Shown: positions 6,481 through 9,230 of the stretch, piece by piece | Layout of the letters: the number at the start of each line of letters is the position of its first letter | How positions within the stretch are numbered: position 1 is the stretch's first letter | From: Myxococcota bacterium | Lineage (GTDB): Bacteria; Myxococcota_A; UBA9160; PR03 | Direction: 5' to 3' | NCBI GenBank assembly: GCA_025453505.1 | Contig: JALOQG010000105.1 | Location: forward strand, 1-9,230 | DNA length: 9,230 nt | Program-made: the position numbers and the translations under genes | Notes under the pieces: generated by a model | Seen by the model: only the letters and a program-made list of their open reading frames with translations | Database searches by the model: none | What the model was told of the DNA's origin: nothing

Positions 6481-8018
6481 ACGATCCGCGCGCGTGGCCC
6501 GGCTCGGTGCGCGTGTTCGCGGAGTACGACCGCGACTTCCACGTCTCCGCCGACGTCGTCGTGGTCGGCTCGGGCCCGTGCGGTGCGGTCGCGGCCTACG
6601 AGCTGGCGGCGGCCGGCAAGAGCGTCGTTCTCTGCGAAGAGGGCCCGCCCTTCACGCCGGCGGACTACGAGATCGACGGAGCGATTTCGATGTCGCGCAC
6701 GATGCGCGAGGGCGGGCTGCGCTTCACCAGCGGCACGGTGCTGCCGACGATGCAGGCAATCGCGCTCGGCGGCGGCTCGCTCGTGAACTCGGCGATGTGC
6801 AATCGCACGCCCGAGTTCCGCTTCCAGGAGTGGGCCGAGTCGTCGGAGCTCTCGCGCACGTCGCGCGCCGACCTCGAGCCGCACTACGACGCCATCGCGG
6901 AGTTCCTCGGCATCGCGACGACGCCCGACGAGGTGCAGGGCCCGCGCAACCTGCTCTTCCGCGACGGCTGCAAGGCGCTCGGCTACAGCGCCGAGTCGTG
7001 CCCGCGCAACGTCGTCGCGTGTCGCGGCAGCGGCGAATGCTTCACCGGCTGCCGCGCGCGCGCCAAGCAGTCGATGGACATCTCCTACGTGCCCGCGGCG
7101 ATCCGGCTCGGTGCGCAGGTGCTGACCTCGGTGCGGGTCGAGCAGATCCTCTCGGACGGGCGCCGCGTCACGGGCGTCTCGGGACGCGTCGTGGCGCCGT
7201 TCACCGGCACGCCGGGGCCGTCGTTCCGCGTCGAGGCGAAGGCCGTCGTGCTCGCGGCGGGCGTCGTCGCGACGCCGCTGCTGCTCCAGCGCAGCGGGAA
7301 TCTCGCGAACTCCTCGGGGCAGGTCGGCGAGCATCTGCAGTTCCATCCCGGCACGTCGGTGCTCGGCATCTTCCCCGATCCGGTCGATCCCCAGTTCGGC
7401 GCGACGCAGGGCTACCAGTCGCTGCACTTCCTGCGCGACGGCTTCAAGCTCGAGACGCTGTGGGCGCCGCCCGGCGTGCTCGCGGTGCGCATGCCCGGAC
7501 TCGGCCATCCGCTCAAGCAGGCGCTGCTCGACATGCGCTTCGCCAGCGTCTTCGACGGGATTGCGAGCTGCCGCCGCTCCGAGGGCCGGGTGCGCGAGCG
7601 CGGCAAGTCGCTGCAGCCGGCGATGTCGTGGCGCTTCCATCCGGACGACGCCGCGATCCTCGGCCGCGCGATCTGGCACATGGCCGAGATCTTCTTCGCC
7701 GCGGGCGCGCGCAAGATCCTGCCGGGCATCGCGGGACTCCCCGACGAGATGCACTCGCTCGCGGAGGCGGACGTGCTGCGCACGCGCACGCTCCGGCCGA
7801 GCGAGATCGTGGTCGCGTCCACGCACGTGTTCGGCACGACGCGCATGCACTCGGATCCACGCCGCGGGGTCGTGGACGAGGACCTGAAGGCGCACGATCT
7901 CGACAATCTCTACGTCGTCGACACGGGCGTCTTCCCGCGTTCGCCGGCGGTGAATCCGATGTTCACCGGCATGGCGCTCGCGCGGCGCTCGGCCCTGGCG
8001 CTCGCGGGTCGCGTTTGA
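6477..8018 (+). CDS. GMC-family FAD-dependent oxidoreductase (alcohol/sterol oxidase-like)
   Basis: A 513-residue flavoenzyme of the glucose-methanol-choline family, which oxidises alcohols using FAD. The Rossmann motif is VVVVGSGPCGAVAAYELAAAG (GSGPCG at 31-36). The FAD-contact segment is ALGGGSLVNSAMCNRTPE (GGGS at 98-101). The C-terminal active site has H450 in THVFGTTRM and N493 in AVNPMFTGMA, the positions where GMC enzymes have His and His or Asn; Asn occurs in cholesterol oxidase and cellobiose dehydrogenase. A mid-protein cysteine cluster (C175, C182, C188, C192, in CRGSGECFTGCRARAKQS) is typical of the branch that includes long-chain alcohol oxidases, so a hydrophobic alcohol or sterol is a plausible substrate (inference). 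There is no signal peptide. The start is ATG 6477, with GGGAG five bases upstream, inside the ATGA overlap with the subunit-3-like gene. The thioesterase follows with a TTGA overlap. Confidence 0.92.
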   Translation: MNDPRAWPGSVRVFAEYDRDFHVSADVVVVGSGPCGAVAAYELAAAGKSVVLCEEGPPFTPADYEIDGAISMSRTMREGGLRFTSGTVLPTMQAIALGGGSLVNSAMCNRTPEFRFQEWAESSELSRTSRADLEPHYDAIAEFLGIATTPDEVQGPRNLLFRDGCKALGYSAESCPRNVVACRGSGECFTGCRARAKQSMDISYVPAAIRLGAQVLTSVRVEQILSDGRRVTGVSGRVVAPFTGTPGPSFRVEAKAVVLAAGVVATPLLLQRSGNLANSSGQVGEHLQFHPGTSVLGIFPDPVDPQFGATQGYQSLHFLRDGFKLETLWAPPGVLAVRMPGLGHPLKQALLDMRFASVFDGIASCRRSEGRVRERGKSLQPAMSWRFHPDDAAILGRAIWHMAEIFFAAGARKILPGIAGLPDEMHSLAEADVLRTRTLRPSEIVVASTHVFGTTRMHSDPRRGVVDEDLKAHDLDNLYVVDTGVFPRSPAVNPMFTGMALARRSALALAGRV

Positions 8019-8476
8019 GCGGGAAGAGCGAAGTCCCCGACGCCGTCTGGCGTCATCCCGCACCCGGGCAACTCATCGGTCCCGGTCACGCGGCGGGCGA
8101 CTTCCTGCACGCGCCCGAATGGCGCCTGCTCGAAGAGCGCAAGGACTTCCTGCGCCTCGAGATCCCGTTGCCGAAGCACCTGATGAATCCGCGCGGACAG
8201 CTCTTCGGCGGCTTCGCGCCGACCTACGTCGACCTGATCGCGCTCTTCACCTTCCGCGCCGGGCGCCGCCGCGAGGGGCCCTGGCACTGGCTCGCCACCG
8301 TCTCGATGCACCTCGACTACTACGAGCCGGTGCTCGGTCCGACCTTCCTGGTCGAGAGCGAAGTCCGCCACCGCCGCGGCCGCAACGCCTGGGTCGCCAC
8401 CCGCTTCCTCGACGGCCACGGCACCCCCTGCATCGACGCCTCGACGGTTCTTCGCGAGGTGGGCTCCGCTGACTGA
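8015..8476 (+). CDS. Hotdog-fold acyl-CoA thioesterase (PaaI/YciA-like), TTG start
   Basis: A 153-residue single-domain hotdog protein. The signature is HLMNPRGQLFGGFAPTYVD: N58-P59-x-G61 followed by F64-G65-G66, with the helix aspartate D73. This matches thioesterases that hydrolyse acyl-CoA. A Phe rather than His before GG is normal in YciA-like members. The C-terminal strands (SMHLDYYEPV, FLVESEV, AWVATRFLD, CIDASTVLREV) complete the fold. Length fits the family (about 130-160). No in-frame ATG occurs before the signature motif, so the start is inferred as TTG 8015. This reproduces a four-base TTGA overlap with the GMC stop, just like the ATGA overlap between the first two genes of the operon. 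The ribosome site before it is weak, so translation is probably coupled. It may release free acids from acyl-CoA formed downstream of the oxidase, but the substrate is unknown. Confidence 0.87.
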   Translation: MSGKSEVPDAVWRHPAPGQLIGPGHAAGDFLHAPEWRLLEERKDFLRLEIPLPKHLMNPRGQLFGGFAPTYVDLIALFTFRAGRRREGPWHWLATVSMHLDYYEPVLGPTFLVESEVRHRRGRNAWVATRFLDGHGTPCIDASTVLREVGSAD

Positions 8477-8556
8477 CGAGGCTGCCAGTCCAGCAACGCT
8501 TTGCTCCTCACTCCATCGCCCAGTATTCCGCCCTGCGTCGCGCGGATCGTGAAGAG

Positions 8557-8574
8557 TGTCCACTGCGTTGGACA
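8557..8574. repeat. Perfect inverted repeat TGTCCA-N6-TGGACA, operator-like
   Basis: Two perfect 6-bp arms are separated by six bases (CTGCGT), lying 109 bases before the start of the secreted-protein gene. Size and symmetry fit a binding site for a dimeric regulator. As RNA it would form only a 6-bp stem, and no T-tract follows, so a terminator is unlikely. A chance occurrence of such a dyad is possible, so confidence is low. Confidence 0.35.
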
Positions 8575-8672
8575 GGTGCGCGCCTCGCCGCTTCAGATCA
8601 ACATGCCGTTACCGCAACGCAGATAACTGTAGAGAAAGGCGGCGAGGATATACGCTACTTTCGGTCGCTATC

Positions 8673-8677
8673 GGAGG
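8673..8677 (+). promoter_or_regulatory. Shine-Dalgarno of the secreted-protein gene
   Basis: GGAGG lies six bases before the ATG at 8684. It fixes that start, and the start leads straight into a textbook signal peptide, so the two observations support each other. Confidence 0.75.
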
Positions 8678-8683
8678 TCGCTG

Positions 8684-9230
8684 ATGCAAGCCGTTCTCAA
8701 ACTGCCCCGGACTCAAACGGGTCTGGCCATCGTCTTCGTAGCTTCGCTCCTGTACACATCAGCGGCTGAAGCAGGGCGTCCACGGCCTGGACTGCCCGAT
8801 GCCCCCAGCGTAACCGTGGTCGCAGCCGGCGAGTCGATTGCTACGGGATGGATCTCCGCCTGCACCAAGGGCGGCGCGCCGCTCGCAACATGCACGCAAC
8901 AGGTGCGTATCGTGGCGCAAGGGAGCGACTGTTCCGCTGAGGCTATTGCCACCGCAATTCCATCTACTGACGAGACGTGGGTAGCCTTCGAGCTATCCGA
9001 GGGAACTCGGTACACCCTCTTCGGTGTAAGCTCAAACGCCACAGGCAACTCCTGTTCCGACCCGCTCAACTTCACTGCTGCGGGCGAAGCGCCGCGGGTC
9101 GATCGAGTGCGCTTCTATCCCTCGATGGAGTACATGTTTGCTCCCCCTTTCTCAACTGGCGCTACACAGGTCCGATTCATCTTGCGGGCAGATCCGCCGA
9201 TAATGAGAACGAGCGAGATCACGGTGCCGA
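8684..9230 (+). CDS. Secreted protein of unknown function, N-terminal part (runs off right edge)
   Basis: The frame is open from ATG 8684 to the window end (182 codons and one base) with no stop. The N-terminus is a clear Sec signal peptide: basic residues K6 and R9, a hydrophobic core LAIVFVASLLYTS, and a probable cleavage after AEA at residue 30. The mature part starts GRPRPGLPDAPSVTVVAAG and is rich in Ser, Thr, Ala and short beta-prone stretches. It has four cysteines (C60, C70, C83, C124) that could form two disulfides. It could be a beta-sandwich repeat of a cell-surface protein, but I do not recognise the family. Codon use differs from the other genes, with many A/T-ending codons (ATA, ACA, GTA, CTA, ATT), and G+C is about 61% by hand count. 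This suggests a different origin or weaker codon selection. A reverse-strand frame over part of it is judged a shadow because the signal peptide and ribosome site favour the plus strand. Confidence 0.75.
   Translation, partial: MQAVLKLPRTQTGLAIVFVASLLYTSAAEAGRPRPGLPDAPSVTVVAAGESIATGWISACTKGGAPLATCTQQVRIVAQGSDCSAEAIATAIPSTDETWVAFELSEGTRYTLFGVSSNATGNSCSDPLNFTAAGEAPRVDRVRFYPSMEYMFAPPFSTGATQVRFILRADPPIMRTSEITVP

Larger units (their letters stand above)
8477..8683 (+). other. Intergenic region upstream of the secreted-protein gene
   Basis: This 207-nt gap follows the three-gene operon. G+C falls here from about 70-75% to about 55-63% per line. It holds an 18-bp dyad at 8557-8574 and the GGAGG ribosome site at 8673-8677. 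A short AGCAA/TTGCT stem at 8492-8505 could be a weak terminator remnant but has no T-tract. The GATATACGCT around 8648-8656 is a possible -10-like box without a clear -35. No RNA gene was recognised. Confidence 0.5.

Noticed and set aside
6462..8063. Antisense open frame of 533 codons opposite the GMC gene.
   Set aside because: It shows no motif and a shadow-type composition. The plus-strand GMC protein has the FAD motif and both active-site residues.
8492..8505. AGCAA-CGCT-TTGCT stem just after the thioesterase, considered as a terminator.
   Set aside because: The stem is only five base pairs with A-T pairs, and it is followed by CCTCACTCC rather than a T-tract.
8567..8573. GTTGGAC fits the GTTRRRY core of integron attC sites near the composition break.
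   Set aside because: No matching RYYYAAC box was found at the expected distance upstream, and there is no integrase or cassette-like neighbour. The match is short enough to be chance.
8624..8656. Possible promoter with ATATACGCT as -10 before the exported-protein gene.
   Set aside because: No convincing -35 lies about 17 bases upstream, and sigma-factor consensus in this organism is unknown.
8713..9075. Antisense open frame of 120 codons opposite the exported-protein gene.
   Set aside because: It lacks a good ribosome site or motif, while the plus strand has GGAGG, ATG and a signal peptide.

Overview
The window is very GC-rich: hand counts of sample lines in the main gene block give about 70-75% G+C, with strong G/C at third codon positions. 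Genes are packed tightly, with start/stop overlaps, and the encoded proteins are of bacterial type. Together with the AAGVAHEINNPLAYV-type kinase boxes, this suggests a high-GC bacterium of the deltaproteobacterial/myxococcal kind or a related uncultured phylum. That assignment is inference, as no rRNA or other marker gene is present.

Layout. (1) 1-1203, minus strand: a UbiA-family prenyltransferase followed by the first 33 codons of a probable SAM-dependent methyltransferase that runs off the left edge. (2) 1263-2777, plus strand: a type-B carboxylesterase with an intact Ser-Glu-His triad, divergent from ubiA. (3) 2774-5751, minus strand: two tandem, paralogous sensor histidine kinases, each with about seven membrane helices, coupled by TGATG. 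The upstream kinase has complete ATP-binding boxes. The downstream one keeps the phospho-acceptor histidine but has eroded G1 and G2 boxes. The esterase and the second kinase converge and share a CTAG as their two stop codons. (4) 5830-8476, plus strand: a three-gene operon with 4-nt overlaps (ATGA, TTGA). It encodes a membrane-anchored protein resembling gluconate 2-dehydrogenase subunit 3, a GMC-family flavin oxidoreductase, and a hotdog-fold thioesterase. (5) 8477-9230: a 207-nt intergenic stretch with an 18-bp dyad, then the start of a secreted protein of unknown function that runs off the right edge. This section drops to about 55-65% G+C in most lines and differs in codon use.

How the parts may work together (inference): the operon in block 4 looks like a membrane-associated alcohol or sterol oxidation module with an acyl-CoA thioesterase. 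Together with the esterase and the prenyltransferase it suggests lipid or isoprenoid metabolism. The two kinases have no response regulator in the window, so their output is unknown. No mobile element, CRISPR array, tRNA or rRNA was seen. The most notable features are the kinase pair with one degenerate partner and the composition break near 8,480.
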